NCBI GenBank assembly: GCA_963989385.1
Contig: OZ022513.1
Span: 22,261,928-22,325,927 of the forward strand
Direction of reading: 5' to 3'
Origin: Ctena decussata
Lineage: Eukaryota > Mollusca > Bivalvia > Lucinida > Lucinidae
DNA: 64,000 nucleotides
Made by a program: the position numbers and the translations under genes. Position 1 is the stretch's first letter. Each line of letters begins with the position of its first letter. The notes beneath the pieces are model-generated. The model did not search any database. It saw nothing but the letters and a program-made list of their open reading frames with translations, and had not been told where the DNA came from. Shown piece after piece: positions 47,166-59,499 of this stretch.

Positions 47166-47769
47166 CCTAAACATCGAACTCCTACCAAAACGAGATCTAC
47201 TCTTTAAAGAAATAATTTGCTCGTATGACAGGAAAATTGTTGTCTTTAGGAATTGATCGTTATTAAAAGAGAATGCCAAAACTATTAAGACGACTGAGTT
47301 GGGTCTCTTGAAAGAATACCGATTCCCCATCATAAATAAATGAGAATTTAATATGCCATAGCAATGAAAAGTTAAAGAGTGTATGAATTCGCGTTTGTCC
47401 CATTCTTACACCTGGAGAAACTTGTGGGATATATATGTTTAATTTGTAAGACTACTGGTGCCAATATGTTATAGTAGTTACGTTTTAGCTCACCTTTACA
47501 GAAGGCTCCAGTGGGCCAAAAGAATTGACAGACTTGGTCCTTTTCCGTCAAAATTTTCAATCAAACAACTCATTTGCGAAACAAAATGACCAGTTGTAGC
47601 TAAAGAGTTGGGTGTCGGAAAATTTGTCCATGTAGATTTCTCTTGGTTCGAGATATCTTACTTATAAATAAAGTAACTGTGCTTTTTTTCAACTGGCAGA
47701 CAACTTAAACAAGCACAGCTTAGCCAACCAACAGTTTCGGGATAATTTTATCTATTTATTTATCTATTT

Positions 47770-48041
47770 GAGTTGTTGTTGTTGCTTTGTTGCTTTACGT
47801 CCTTGGCAAACAGCTATGGTCATGTCAGGACGGTCAGTTAACCTAACCACACTATTCCTTGGCAGGCTTAGACCTCCTAAGCGGTTAACCAGTACTTAGT
47901 GCACATACTTTTGCCAGTAACTGACAATTGCACTTCTTGAATCAGCGGAAGAAGAAACGAAAGTATGTGGCCGGACCGGGTATTGAACCTGTTAACTCTG
48001 GCTCTTGAGTCAGACGCGCTACCAACTGCGCTACGCGGCCC
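47770..48041 (-). mobile_element. tRNA-derived SINE
   Basis: The minus strand begins at 48041 with GGGCCGCGTAGCGCAGTTGG (A-box TAGCGCAGTTGG) and has B-box GGTTCAATACC near 47984. An anticodon-like loop CTCAAGA lies between. The T-arm does not pair well and B-box has two changes, so this is a SINE promoter rather than a working tRNA. The body continues to a TTGTTGTTGTTG-like stretch at 47773-47795, which would be the tail. Confidence 0.65.
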
Positions 48042-48249
48042 AGCTTTTCCCAACTGGCCAGCTAAATACAAATGAAAGGACTATGATCAGTCAACCATCC
48101 AGCATGCATACCACACTGAATAAACATTGACGTCGAATAAACGTCATGACATTGAATCAATGTTGATTCAATGTTGTGTGCCCAGTCGGATGCATTGTCT
48201 AATTTTTACTTATATGCGGATAATGAGTTCGCTATGCCTGAAGGCAACT

Positions 48250-49699
48250 ATTTTTTTTTAGATTCGACAATTATGTAACACAGTTAAAACACGTTTGCGC
48301 CTGTGCACTGGGAGACATATGATGGTGATTATCGAGGGCTCTGTGCACTAAAGCGCCTTGTAGACTTAGACAGAATCTTATTTCCGACGGGACTCGAACA
48401 TGCAATTCCGTTGCCCGGTCGCTGCATGACAAGTAGGAAAAGTGTATGAGAGATATGTGAACTACGCACAATCTGTGCACAATGTCATGTGTATTCAAGC
48501 CAATTTCAGGGTCAGTTTTGAAGAATCAATGAAGACGTCACGCTTTAGCAGCCTGATCGTTGCGTGTACGGTTTACAGTGAAGAACCTGGTCCTAAGGGC
48601 ACGGTCTGATCTAGGCCTGCAAATTTGTTATTTTCCCTAACAAATTTTCATGCCCTTTTCTTTGCTGAAAGTGGTTAAAGCGTGCCAATATTTAGAGTTG
48701 CTATTGATGACAGCACCCGTGATTATTGTTGAATGCTGTATTCTAATTCGCAACTTCTGCAAATACCGCACACAATGTCCCAAAAGGAGATCTCCTCACC
48801 CACGCTTTTACATGCAATTGCCAAAACAGTTTAAAATAACACCATCTGTTTGCTCCATTTAATGTCCAATATTTAGAGTAAAACTGATGTAGTAGCTGTC
48901 TATTGCATTGTTTTTACAAAACTTAGACGGTATCTATGTACCAGTATCAATAGTGTAAGATATTGGAACAGCTTAACACCATTGACTCTAAAAATTAGAG
49001 GAATAAGACTCCAGTGCTGTGAGACGAACGATTTATTTTCGCGTTACCACGAGTTCTCAAACTCTGTTTTGATTGGTCAGAAAGGAATTCCAGTCACAAC
49101 GCCCGCTGAAAAGAAGATGACTATTCATCACAAAATGAAACGAGTATACCGCGTCTGACCGGGTTTAGACGCGTCTGATTCGCATATTTAGCCGGACGCA
49201 TCTAGAACACGGTACGGACGCGTTTTTGGTGTACAAATACGTCGGCGCCAGTGTACATGTATTTGGGAATTTGTATGCCTTCTTCGCATAACAATACAAG
49301 TAATAAAACAGAGTGAGTGGATAAGAAAAAAAACATAAACAGATGTTTCGAAGGTCAGTGGTCACAAAGTAGGTCCGGCCAATATATAATTATATTGAAC
49401 ATACAAATCATAATGTGATTAATGTATTAATTTTCTTTGTTCTATATACGTAAAAACATTTTTGAATGGTCGTAATCCTTTTACAATCTTGTTTTCAAGA
49501 ATATGAATATAATGAAGTATTAAACTTAGTAGTATGCCAATATTGCATATATATTAGAGAGAGTCCCTTATTTCTTTGACTTGTATGCAGGAATATATAG
49601 AATTAATTCACAGTTTGAGTAGTTTTGTCACTATTGCTTTTATGAACGATTCAGTACCAACTGGTCCTCTTGTTTACTATTTTTTCTTTCCTACTTGGC
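48250..49699. other. Unassigned sequence
   Basis: No supported gene. A GTTCGAGTCCC B-box-like word occurs on the minus strand near 48388, but no matching A-box was found. Confidence 0.4.
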
Positions 49700-50250
49700 G
49701 TTAAGGACAGGCCGTGATAAACGATTGTGTCGGTTCCTGACCATTGCCGTTTCATCTACTTATGAACCCCAAAAGTACTGAGGGCGAGGTTTTAATGCAT
49801 GTGAATCCGGTTTAAGCTCTCCAAGGATTTATTGCTGGCCGTTCCAAGCCAGTGCCTCTTATGTTGTTTACTGTTTTCGTGATTACTGGGCAGCTGTCTA
49901 GGAAACTTTTCCCCTTTGTACATTATTTAGGACAACCTCGCGGTCATCTGCTGGGAAAGAGTAAATCTCTTGGAATTTCGATTGTCTTGTTAACAGCAGC
50001 AAAGCCCGGGGCGCGTTTTATGTGCATGTAGTCCCGGTTTAAGCTCTCCATGGAGTTATTGCTGACATTTATGATTGATGTTTTTTTTATTTTTCTTTGC
50101 AAATCAGCAGTCTATGTGTCTTTTCTCAATTTGTACATTATTTTGGATAGACTTGCGGTCAAATACTAGGGAGGAGCGGACCTCTTCGATTTTTCGATTG
50201 TTTTTTGTTAATTGTTGCTAGCAGCTTCCAATAGTTGGCTGTAAATTTAA
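49700..50250 (+). repeat. Diverged relatives of the Naiad 3'UTR, two tandem pieces
   Basis: Bases 49712-49870 align with 3888-4050: GTGATAAACGATTG, ACTGAGGGCGAGGTT, CGGTTTAAGCTCTCCA, TTGCTGGCCGTTCCAAG. A second piece at 50000-50075 repeats CCCGGTTTAAGCTCTCCA and a TTATTGCTGAC block. They are more distant than the copies at 3627 and 32161, so they belong to other families with the same 3' module. Confidence 0.6.
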
Positions 50251-50329
50251 TATCTGATAATTTTTAACATATAAACTTCTAATAGTGGCAGAAAGAGCCG
50301 TATTTATAATTACACAAAATGGAAATAGA

Positions 50330-50822
50330 ATTTTTTTTTCGGCGCAGCCGAGTATAATTTCACTTTTATTCCACATTTCACAGGATATCATTGGTCAGAT
50401 AACACGCATGTCAAAATTTAGCCAATAGTATCAAAGATAATTGAATATCTAATCTTCTTTTTTATGTTGTTCTGTTCTGTCATTTGTTTTCCAAAAATGT
50501 TTCTCTTGTTTGTAAATTTACAATTGAAATTTTATCGAAAACAGACGCATATATGCAAAAGATCCTCTTTTCAGTGTGGCTCTACATTCGATTTCTACGT
50601 TCGGTTTAATACACACAAACAAACATTGCATCAAATTGGTAACTGTTTTAGAATCAGACCAATTTTAAGATTGCCCGCGATTCTTTGGGAATTACAAATT
50701 GGACAGCTCAGTTTTGAGATAGGTCCTTGTCGCGACCCAGTATCAAAATTACGGTTGCGGGTACCTACCGACAAAGCTCACTTGAGGTATTTTCATGAAA
50801 GTTATTGTCAACTTTTCACCTA
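50330..50822 (+). repeat. Dispersed repeat X, copy 2 (longest)
   Basis: Begins with the hairpin-forming CGGCGCAGCCG at 50340 and runs to CAACTTTTCACCTAAATACA at 50828. It is matched in reverse by 53036-53532 over the full length, at about 75-80% identity by eye. Confidence 0.8.
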
Positions 50823-52024
50823 AATACATATAGCAAAATACACTTCCGTTTAATCTGCCTCGATTATCTTTTTCTAAAAGAGTTTTCTTGTTTAAGATAC
50901 TTTCACCCCATTCCTCAGCAAGCCGCTTGGCATGCAAGTGTGTGCTATCATAATACCAAATTAATATAAGTGAGTGGCATGTTGAGGCACGCGAAGGGTG
51001 GAAGGGGGCGGGGGGGGGGTGCCGCGGAAGAGAGAAAGTCTATATATAGCTGAAAAACTGAAAAAGTGGGTAGGGTAAGTTTTTGATATTGTGAATGAAA
51101 TTAAGAATTAATTTTGTTTTAGAATAATGCTTTATGTTGCATTCTTAAGTTCAGTAAATCATTTTCTACATATTCGCACAAGTGTTAAGCTTATGTTGAT
51201 TAGATTCAAAACTGCGGTTCTGTCCGAATCATGACAAACTGCTAAAATGAATTAATTTGTTAGAAAACAGGGTTACTTGTTTCTTTCACTTATTTCATGG
51301 TATACTGATAAAGTTTTGATTCAACTGTCACCTGATTTATTTTATTAATACATGAGCATAATTTAAGATGGACACATTTGTTTGACACTACTGTTTGCCA
51401 ATGGTTTGCGGGAGAATGGATACAGTTAAGTGGCCGGTCAGAAGCTGGTTCTGGTATATTATTAAAAACATCAACAACAACAAAACAACAACAAATAAAT
51501 GAATAAAAATAAAATAAAATAAAGTATCATCTCATTTTTAGAGTCGAAAATTTCACGTACCCCTCTTAATTAACCCTGTTTAAGTCACTCTGGAGACGTG
51601 ATCTTTTTTTTTTCAAAATCATTGTTTAAACGTATTCATTATAATACATAACTCTTTACTAGTGCTGCCAGAGGAAGCTTCAGTAATTTGTTGAATACAA
51701 GGCTAATTTTGATTCATATTGTCAGAGGTCCTTTGATGCTTCCGAACATCTGTTTGAGGGTACAGATGTTTAGACTTTCAAAATAAAAACCTGAATAAAA
51801 CGAATATAAATCAAATAAGTAAATAACAAATTACTAAATTATCGCACAGATTTGCAATTTTCAAACATTTTTTTCTTTTAGGCCCCAGCGGGAAATTGAA
51901 AACGGGATATTTTATTTAGTTATTTTATGTTATCTATTTACTCAACTATTGCCAAAACGAAACCGCAAAATCGGATGGTTCTGCTCAAATACTTTAGACT
52001 CATACATAATGTTGTTACGCTTAC

Positions 52025-52346
52025 CTGACACCAATTGAAAACGCGTCGCAATGATTATTAGCGTAGAGTGGACAATATTCGCACTGCTTATCATTGTTTC
52101 TTGATATTTCCGTCTGTGTCTTATTTTTTGTGTTGACTGTGTTTTGGTGTTTGTCTCACAATATTCGGTGATTCCCTCGACGGCGAAAAAATAGTGACAA
52201 GATATGTTCTCTTCAGAGAGAATTATAGCTCCCTGGGAAAGCTTTAGTAGCAGGCATGTTGAAATGAAACTAGATACTAGTACGTTTTTCAAGAGTTTTG
52301 TAAACAATGGTCTATTTGACTTATATGTATTATTTGAGTTTCTCAT
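52025..52346 (-). CDS. Possible first exon of the FReD gene
   Basis: An open minus-strand frame from ATG 52346 has a hydrophobic stretch VLVSSFISTCLLLKLSQGA near its start that could be a signal peptide, then a polar region with two cysteines. It meets a strong donor (CAG/GTAAGC, 52019-52024) in phase 1. The FReD exon at 38402 also enters in phase 1, so a join would read ...LVSG-CNTYLHADC and keep the frame. Compatible phase occurs by chance one time in three, and I see no family motif in this segment, so the assignment is tentative. Confidence 0.35.
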
Positions 52347-53035
52347 GCTTTAGTCAAAACAATATATTCAAGAGGAGCCCCTATTCGTTTCATATCAATC
52401 CATTTCATTTCTTGAAACTGTTTACACAACCGAGGGCGAAACGTTGTCTTCAACAAAACGCTGAACCTACCGTAGCTTCTAATAATAAAATACGAATACT
52501 TCCAAGTATATTTATTTAAACACTTGCCAAACAACATCAAATTGACGTCAAAGCATATTTCTTTTGCATGATATTATTCCTTTTTGTGTTCTCAAGCTGA
52601 TAGATATTGCTTGTTGCTTGTTTGATCTAAGACCTATATCTCATGCTTTGACTCGTGAGAAGCTCCCGGGAGCAATAAGAAGTTACATAATCATAGCTTG
52701 GGCACTGTTTTACTGACATTATATCAGATTTACGGTGCATATTGTCCGTAAAAGACTTACTGATAATATGAAGGCCACTCGCGCTCTAGAAGACTGTCCT
52801 AATAACTGGCTCTTTTTGTATGGTTTCCCTTACATTTTCAATTTTGCCTCCTTCTCAAAAATGCCAAAACAAAATAAAAAAGCAACGTTCTGCTAACGGA
52901 AGGTAAGTTTACACTCATCTCCTCTACTTTGCCCCAACCCTCCTGTACCAACCAAGAAAAATAGATTAACGAATTTAATAAAAAATCTTAAAAAAAATAT
53001 CAGCGCGTATCTAATTGAAGTGAGTTTTGTAAAAT

Positions 53036-53532
53036 GTCTCTAGGTGAAGAGTTGACAATAACTTTAATGAATATGACTCAATTGAGCTCTGTCGGTAGGC
53101 ACCCGGAACCGTCATTTTGACACTGGGTAGCGACAATGACCTATCTCAAAACTTAGCTGTCCAATTTGGAAATCCAAAATGGACCGCGGTCAATTTTGAG
53201 ATTGACCTGATGACAGATCAGCTACCAACATGATACACTGTTTGTCTGTGTGTATTAAACCGAAAGTAGAAATCGAAAGTAGATCTACAACATAAATAAG
53301 GAGGTTTTGACTATCTGCGTCTATTTTCGATAAAATTTATATTGTTAATTTACAAACAAGAGAAATATTTTGAGTAAATATCTGCCAGAGTGCTAGTAAT
53401 CACGCAGTACAGTACTACGGGAAAAGCTGATTCAATATTCATTGACTTTTGGTATTATTGGCTAAATTTTGACCAACGAAATCTTGTGAAATGTGGAACA
53501 ACACTGAAATTATACGCGGCTGCGCCGCAAAA
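53036..53532 (-). repeat. Dispersed repeat X, copy 3 (inverted)
   Basis: Complement of copy 2: AGGTGAAGAGTTGACAATAA at its start and CGGCTGCGCCGCAAAA at its end. Together with 50330-50822 it makes a 0.5-kb inverted pair separated by 2.2 kb. Confidence 0.8.
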
Positions 53533-54429
53533 AAAAGAAGAAGAAGAAGAAATTTTATTTAAGATGACATAAGATCGTATAACTACATGTAAGCTATGTC
53601 AAGCTATGAAGGAAGCAGTACATTAGCTTGCGCTTTTACTCTGAATAAGATTTGGGAAATGCTCATCAAATAACAAAAAAATTTAATCAAGCTGCGTGAA
53701 TGAGAACTCGGAAATGAGTAACTCACTTTATTTTGTAACCATCCGGCATCGTAATTGAACAAACATTCTCACGTAGTCGCACTCGTTCAGAGCTCCTAAT
53801 GCGGAAAGACTGTTAATAAGGCCAAGAGAAACCGGAAATGTTTCCCGAGAAAAGAATGATACAATTCGCTGTATGGAAAGAAATGTTTTCAACTTACCCT
53901 CATAAAAATTTAAAGGCCGTAATGAAAATTAGACTCGGTCAATTTTTAGGAAAATTAATGTTATTTTAAGAGATATAGAATTTAAAGATATTGGTTCAGA
54001 AATGAGATGCCCAAGCCTGGCGAAAGAGAGGTATCCTTAAGTCATGAAGACGGCTAAAATTTTTCCCGTTCGGGAATCAAAGTGAACCGGTATGCCATTC
54101 GAACTATACCGTCATGCATCTCGAAAGCATCTCAAAAGCACTTCCTTCCTGTTTTCCGATTGGGAAATCGACCGTACTGATATACATGATCAAAGTCATT
54201 TTTCTTTCCCATTGCTCTGAAGTCCAGCGAATCTTACAGTATGCCCTTTGCTCCTTTTTAGATAGTAGTATCAATTACCATCATCATTTCATTTACCGCT
54301 ATGACGGTCATGATGACTTACTATGCTGATAGGGAAACTGATTTATATCCATGTTGAATGTATACTTATTTAACTACTTACATGTTTCGATAGAGGAAAG
54401 ATTTTTAGTTTATATTGATATACAAACCT

Positions 54430-54665
54430 TGTTTTCTGTTTCTGGCTTTTCCTGGGCGAGGGTAATGCGCTTGGAAAATTGGTTTAAGACCTATATCTCA
54501 TAATTTATTAATGACTGTTCCAAGCCTTTGATTCGAATGAAGTTTACTGTTATTGCCATTTGGCGTTTTAATCATAGTGTTTGGCATTTTATACCTGAAA
54601 TGACAAAGACGAAAGTCTTACGGTCATCTGCTGGGAAAGAATTGACCTCTGTGTGTGTGTGTGTG
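54430..54665 (+). repeat. Diverged Naiad-3'UTR-like repeat
   Basis: Shares GGTTTAAGACCTATATCTCA, TTAATGACTGTTCCAAGCC and GGTCATCTGCTGGGAAAGA with the repeat at 49700-50250. It ends with a (GT)n run. Confidence 0.5.
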
Positions 54666-54723
54666 TGTTGTATTTTTTTTTGTCTTGGGTTTCTCTGTGT
54701 GACGTCTTAATTATTTTTTTCTT

Positions 54724-55690
54724 GTTAGCTCACCTAAGCCGAAAGCTCCAGGGGAGCTTATTGGATAGGCGCGCTCCGTCGTCTTCCAGTGTCCAATATT
54801 TCAAAAGACTTGTTCTCTGAAACCGCTCGCCAATTTTAACCAAATTTCATATTTAGCCTCCAGAGGTCTAAGAAACGAAAAATTGTTCAACCGGTCCTGG
54901 TCGCATGACCAACATGGCCGCCAAGCCCATATATGGTAATAAAAAAAATAAAAAAAATTCTTCTTCAGAACCAATAGGGCGGTGGCCTTGAAACTTGGTA
55001 TGTAGCATAGGGTACATAAGTACTACCAAGACTGTTCAAAGTATGACCTTGAGTTGACCTTGACCTTTTTTACGGTAAAGTCAAATTTGCGTTGGGGTGC
55101 TTTTATATGGGATATTGTTAGAACATAAGATTTCTTGGAAACTTTTGAAGATTTTGTCTTAAGAAATGGTATGTTCAATTATCGTAATAAGAACATGAAA
55201 AATTATGAGTCCAAGAGATCAAGGTCATTATTTCACCTTTGACATTGGGCTCTCATATGTGGACAATTACAAACATATGCACCAAAATCACCGAGCCAAT
55301 TGTAACCACATTTTATATTGAGCCCCCGTAACTGAGGGAATGAAAATTTGTTCAAACGGTCCAGGTCACATGACCAACATGGCTGCCACGCCCAAATATG
55401 GTAAAAACTTTTAAAAATCTTCTTCAGAACCAATTGACCAATGGCCTTGAACCTTGGTATGTAGCCAATGTTGTTCAAATGATGACCTTGGGTTGACCGT
55501 GACATTTTCTACGGTAAGGTCAAATATTCGAAAATGCTAAGACACAAGATTTCATGGAAAGTTTTGAAGATTTTTGCCTAAAGATTGGTATATTGAGTCA
55601 TCTTAATGAGAATGTGAAGATTTGTTAGTACAAAATGTCAAGATTATTCTTTAACCCTAGACAGTCCGGCTTGCAAGGTTCAGAAAGCTT
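54724..55690 (+). repeat. ~430-bp tandem units, two copies, with TIR-like start
   Basis: Starts TTAGCTCACCTAAGCCGAAA, the same end type as 19430. Units carry AATTTTAACCAAATTTCATA, GACCAACATGGC(C/T)GCCA, CTTCTTCAGAACCAAT and TTTTCTACGGTAAGGTCAAA. The same family forms the longer array at 62230-63745. Confidence 0.7.
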
Positions 55691-56027
55691 GATATATCAT
55701 TTGACCTCTTCATCATTCAGTGGTGTTATTATAACTGTAAGTTAACAGCTCCACTTTCTCCTCATATCTTTGGAATATTCTACAACTGTTAGCATATACT
55801 ACCTTAGAGGATCATTGGCTGAAATTGCATTTGTCACTGTGCGAAAAAGAAAGGAATAAAAAGAACATGTAATGAAATTTGTAGAATATATTCAGTGATT
55901 TTTTATGTCATCCAATATCAATATATTTCAAATATTTTGTTATATTCTATGCACACTGACATATTCAGCATGTATACAGAAACTTTTTTATTTTTATGAA
56001 AAAAAAAGTCTCTATGTAGACTACATA

Positions 56028-56264
56028 ATATGAGCCGCCATATGATAAAACCCCAACATGTGCGCCCAGCGAAGACTCAGATCAGCCTGGGCTACCGCCC
56101 AGACTGATCAGAGTCCTCAATGTGCACTTAAAGGGTAGCTAAGGGTCTCTGCTAGCTCCATACGGACAGCGAAGACTCTGATCAGACTGTGCGGATGCCC
56201 AGGCCAATCAATGTTTGCTGGGCGCACAGGCCACTTTGTTGCTTTGTGGTGTCGCGGCTCATAT
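56028..56264. mobile_element. MITE M1, copy 2
   Basis: Ends ATATGAGCCGCCATATGATA and the complement of ATATGAGCCGCGACACCACA, with GTGCGCCCAGCGAAGACTCA inside and its near complement on the right. Same family as 46477-46737. Confidence 0.85.
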
Positions 56265-56639
56265 GTTTGAGCCAGTGCAAGAGAAAATGGTTAAATGCCC
56301 AATTTCAGATCAACTACAAATCACTATTTACAGTTTTGCTAGGATTTTACGGCCCTTTAAGGATTTTTTTCAATTGTTTTGAGCCTATCCAATCTGTAAG
56401 GTGGAGGAAAATCAAAATACTCGGGGAAAATCCACCAGCAGAACTTGGCTTTGTCACTTCTGACCCAAGCTAGGTTCGAATCTACGCTCAAACCACAGCG
56501 ATGAGAGGGCGGCTGATTACGTGTCAGCACTCGTAAAGATAAGGGGATACTGAAGCAACATCACCTCTCCCCCCAACACCCCCACACATCCCCTGACCCC
56601 TGATTACAAACATTCCAAATTATAATCCATAGATGAAAT

Positions 56640-58279
56640 GTGAAGTGTGTTACTGCAAAGCAAACACTCAGATAAGCCTGCAGATCAGTCATTGTTTGAT
56701 TCTATATATGATTACAGTGAATCAGTCCCTTAACCCTTAATGTGCCAAAAAGCAGACGACAAAGATGTACGTCTGTAGAATTTCCAAAAATGTTTTATCC
56801 AAGCTATATTATATTGAGAATTCGGACATTATGAGCCACCTCATCTTGATCTACACTGTTTACCAATTCAACAATTTTAATTTTTGGCGCTTTAAGGGTT
56901 AAATTTCAAGGTTAATTTTGTAAATAATCTTTGAATTATATATATACAGGCCATGTAGTAGCTTTCCAATCCGACTCCAATGCTAGACTTGACTTGATCA
57001 TAGCTTCTGGTTAGCCATAATTACATCATTTGACTTAAACATGTTGTTTTAATATCCAACAATTGAGTGTGTACAGTATGCCCAATATAGCTCCAGGTAT
57101 GAAGGAGTCACAAAAATGATTTTGGATTTTTTTCTTATTTCTGCATAAAACATACTCTTTTCTTGGCGAGGTTTTATAACCACATGGAAAACAAGGAACA
57201 TTGCCCCTTAATCCATTAATGCCCAGTGAACTCTTCTACCTCGTAAGTTTGACAGGTCCTATTCCGGTTTCAGAGATGCCATTTTTTTTCTTTTATCATC
57301 AATGGCAGAATTTCTGGTTTGAGGCAAACAGTGAAGGCTTGATCACATGTTGTTTTCTGCTGCATATGATCAGGGTCTGCACTGTTTGTCTGTGTACCTT
57401 TTTGGGACGCTGAACATAAACAAGTTAATTAACCTAAGTTTTACTTTTTGTTGTGAAAGAAATGTTCAGTTTGGTGGGTTTGTAGCCTTTGATGTTAACA
57501 AATACATTACTGCAATGTATTTGATATTCAGATTCAGTAAGGAATGCCGTCAGCATACTGGTCATTAATTGAAAATTATCTAAAAGATGCACGCATTAAA
57601 AGACTGAGCACAGGCTATTATACAGGTTCACGTCAGAGCAATCTATACACAAGGACCCTTAAGCATTGTGCCTCTCAAAAGCGAACTGAAAACCATTTTC
57701 TGATGCAAAGTAAAAATCTGATTTTTCAGACTAACTTAAGGAGTGTAATAAACTCAGTTCTAGTGAAAAAAATCCATGATTTTCAAATAACTTGCCCAAG
57801 TAAGTTGGTGCTATTGCAACCAACACCTTCATCCCAACAAACAGCATCCTCCGTGTACCGGCCAGTTACATACTGAGTACAATCATGGTCTAGACAGTTC
57901 AAAGCAGCTGGGGGTGATGGATTCAGTTTTATGTCACACTGATGGCCAGTCGTTCAGCCTTGAGTAAGAAGTGTTTTACCCAAATTTACTCGTCTCATTT
58001 TGGAAATTTTATCCAAATGATCACAATTCTGTTTAGCCCGATGACAAGTCGAGTTTTCAATAAAATCATCAATTGTTTTTCTGTATTATATGTTGATAAG
58101 TTTTGTTTTTGTCCATTATAATGGAAGAACAAGGCAATCCTTATTCTCCTGATTTTTTTATTTGAATATTTATGTATATTATCTTCAAGACTGGAGCAGT
58201 TAAATGGATGTACTTTGAATTCACTCTCTCTCTCTCGACCCAAAACTAGTAACTCCACTTCATTTCAGCCCCTACACCC
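56640..58279. other. Mostly unassigned sequence
   Basis: A 110-codon plus-strand frame at 57544-57876 has no recognisable motif or hydrophobic pattern and I do not call it a gene. Fragments resembling other bivalve repeats (TGATCAGGGTCTGCACTGTT near 57367 and a similar phrase near 61828) are present. Confidence 0.4.
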
Positions 58280-58913
58280 TCATTTCTTCACAGGTGTAGA
58301 TGTCAAGGATCGCTTTCTTCTTGCCCCAGCCTGAGGAGTATCCTCATTTCCTCTCTTCTTTGATTCTGCCTTCTCAGAGATAACTGGTAAAGCCTCAATT
58401 AACAGAAAATGAGCATCTGGCCCAAAGTCATATTCAATGTGTCCATCACAACCTTTGAAGCTTTCCCAGTGAGAGAAACAATATTTAATATTTTAGGATA
58501 TCTAGAAGTGACACGGCTTCTTTTCCTTCTATGATTTTAACATTTTTGAGTGACCGTACTACATATGACCGCCTTATACACTGTGCATCATCTGCTTCTC
58601 CTTTGAAGTATTTATGAAAGGCATCCGCATATATAAGATGTGTGTTTGCATTCTCAGGATCTTTGAAAATATAGAATAGCTTCTGCAAAGACATCTTGAT
58701 TGCTCTGAAAAAGACAGCTAGATTTAAATTATGGAGCAAAGCAGATGCCCCACCTTTCTTTTTGAATGACACAGATATGAAATTCACCAGCAGTATCAGT
58801 AAGGATAGAATGATAAACGTAGTTTTCTGTTTTGCCAAACAAGAGTTAGTGTTAGTGCAGTCTGCATTCCACCTGCTTGAATCTTGAAGGGTTTCAAGTT
58901 TAAAGAGTGACAC
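58280..58913 (-). pseudogene. Unrecognised coding remnant in two frames
   Basis: The minus strand encodes an open stretch ending SLKNVKIIEGKEAVSLLDIL (58485-58913) and, one base out of frame, HWESFKGCDGHIEYDFGPDA...IEALPVISEKAE...RKRSLTSTPVKK ending at TGA 58280. The two pieces abut without splice signals, so I read a single frame with an indel near 58486. The first part includes MSLQKLFYIFKDPENANTHL and FHKYFKGEADDAQCIRR; the tail is basic, like a nuclear localisation signal. I do not recognise the family. It could be a transposon ORF, a retrocopy or a decayed host gene. Confidence 0.45.
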
Positions 58914-59499
58914 AATATTTTGATATTTAGATATTTGTACTTAACAACTTAAATCAGGAAAAACTTCAGTTATCTTATGAGGTAGTTTCTTGTACCCTGA
59001 TCACCCTTTGAGATTGAAGGATCTGTTTATAGGACGTTTATCCAAAATAATCATGTTTTTTATTTCAATGTTGAACTGTCAATGTTGAATCAATATTACA
59101 CAAAGCATAAAATTCAAGAAAAGGTCAATGTTGAATCCATATTGAGTGCTTGCTGAGATACATGTGAGCATTATTGGCAGAGGGCGTAAAATGAATAAGA
59201 GGGTCACATACGCCATTTTATTTGCAAATTTATGGAACAAACCTTTGTCAAGTTCAGTAACTTTCATTTTTAAGGGCCACTGGTGTAAAATTCTGATTAT
59301 CATTGCCTATTTGTACCTGTATATAGCCCCGGGTAGGGACATATAATTCTGGTGGACACAATTTGTCATTTCGTTGCATCGACGTCAGTACGACGTCATT
59401 TTGACGTCATGTGCCTGCTGGGTTATATTTTTTCCATAGTTTCTATAAAGTGTCATCAAGATCCTCCAAAGTGTAAATGAACTAGAAATATGGTAACTA

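Noticed and set aside
47968..48041. Functional tRNA gene (CAA-like loop)
   Set aside because: T-arm mispairs, B-box has two changes, and it is joined to a SINE-like body.
48383..48450. Another tRNA-like sequence
   Set aside because: B-box word GTTCGAGTCCC only; no A-box or cloverleaf.
57544..57876. 110-codon plus-strand frame
   Set aside because: No motif, no splice context and low-complexity amino-acid use; I see no reason to call a gene.
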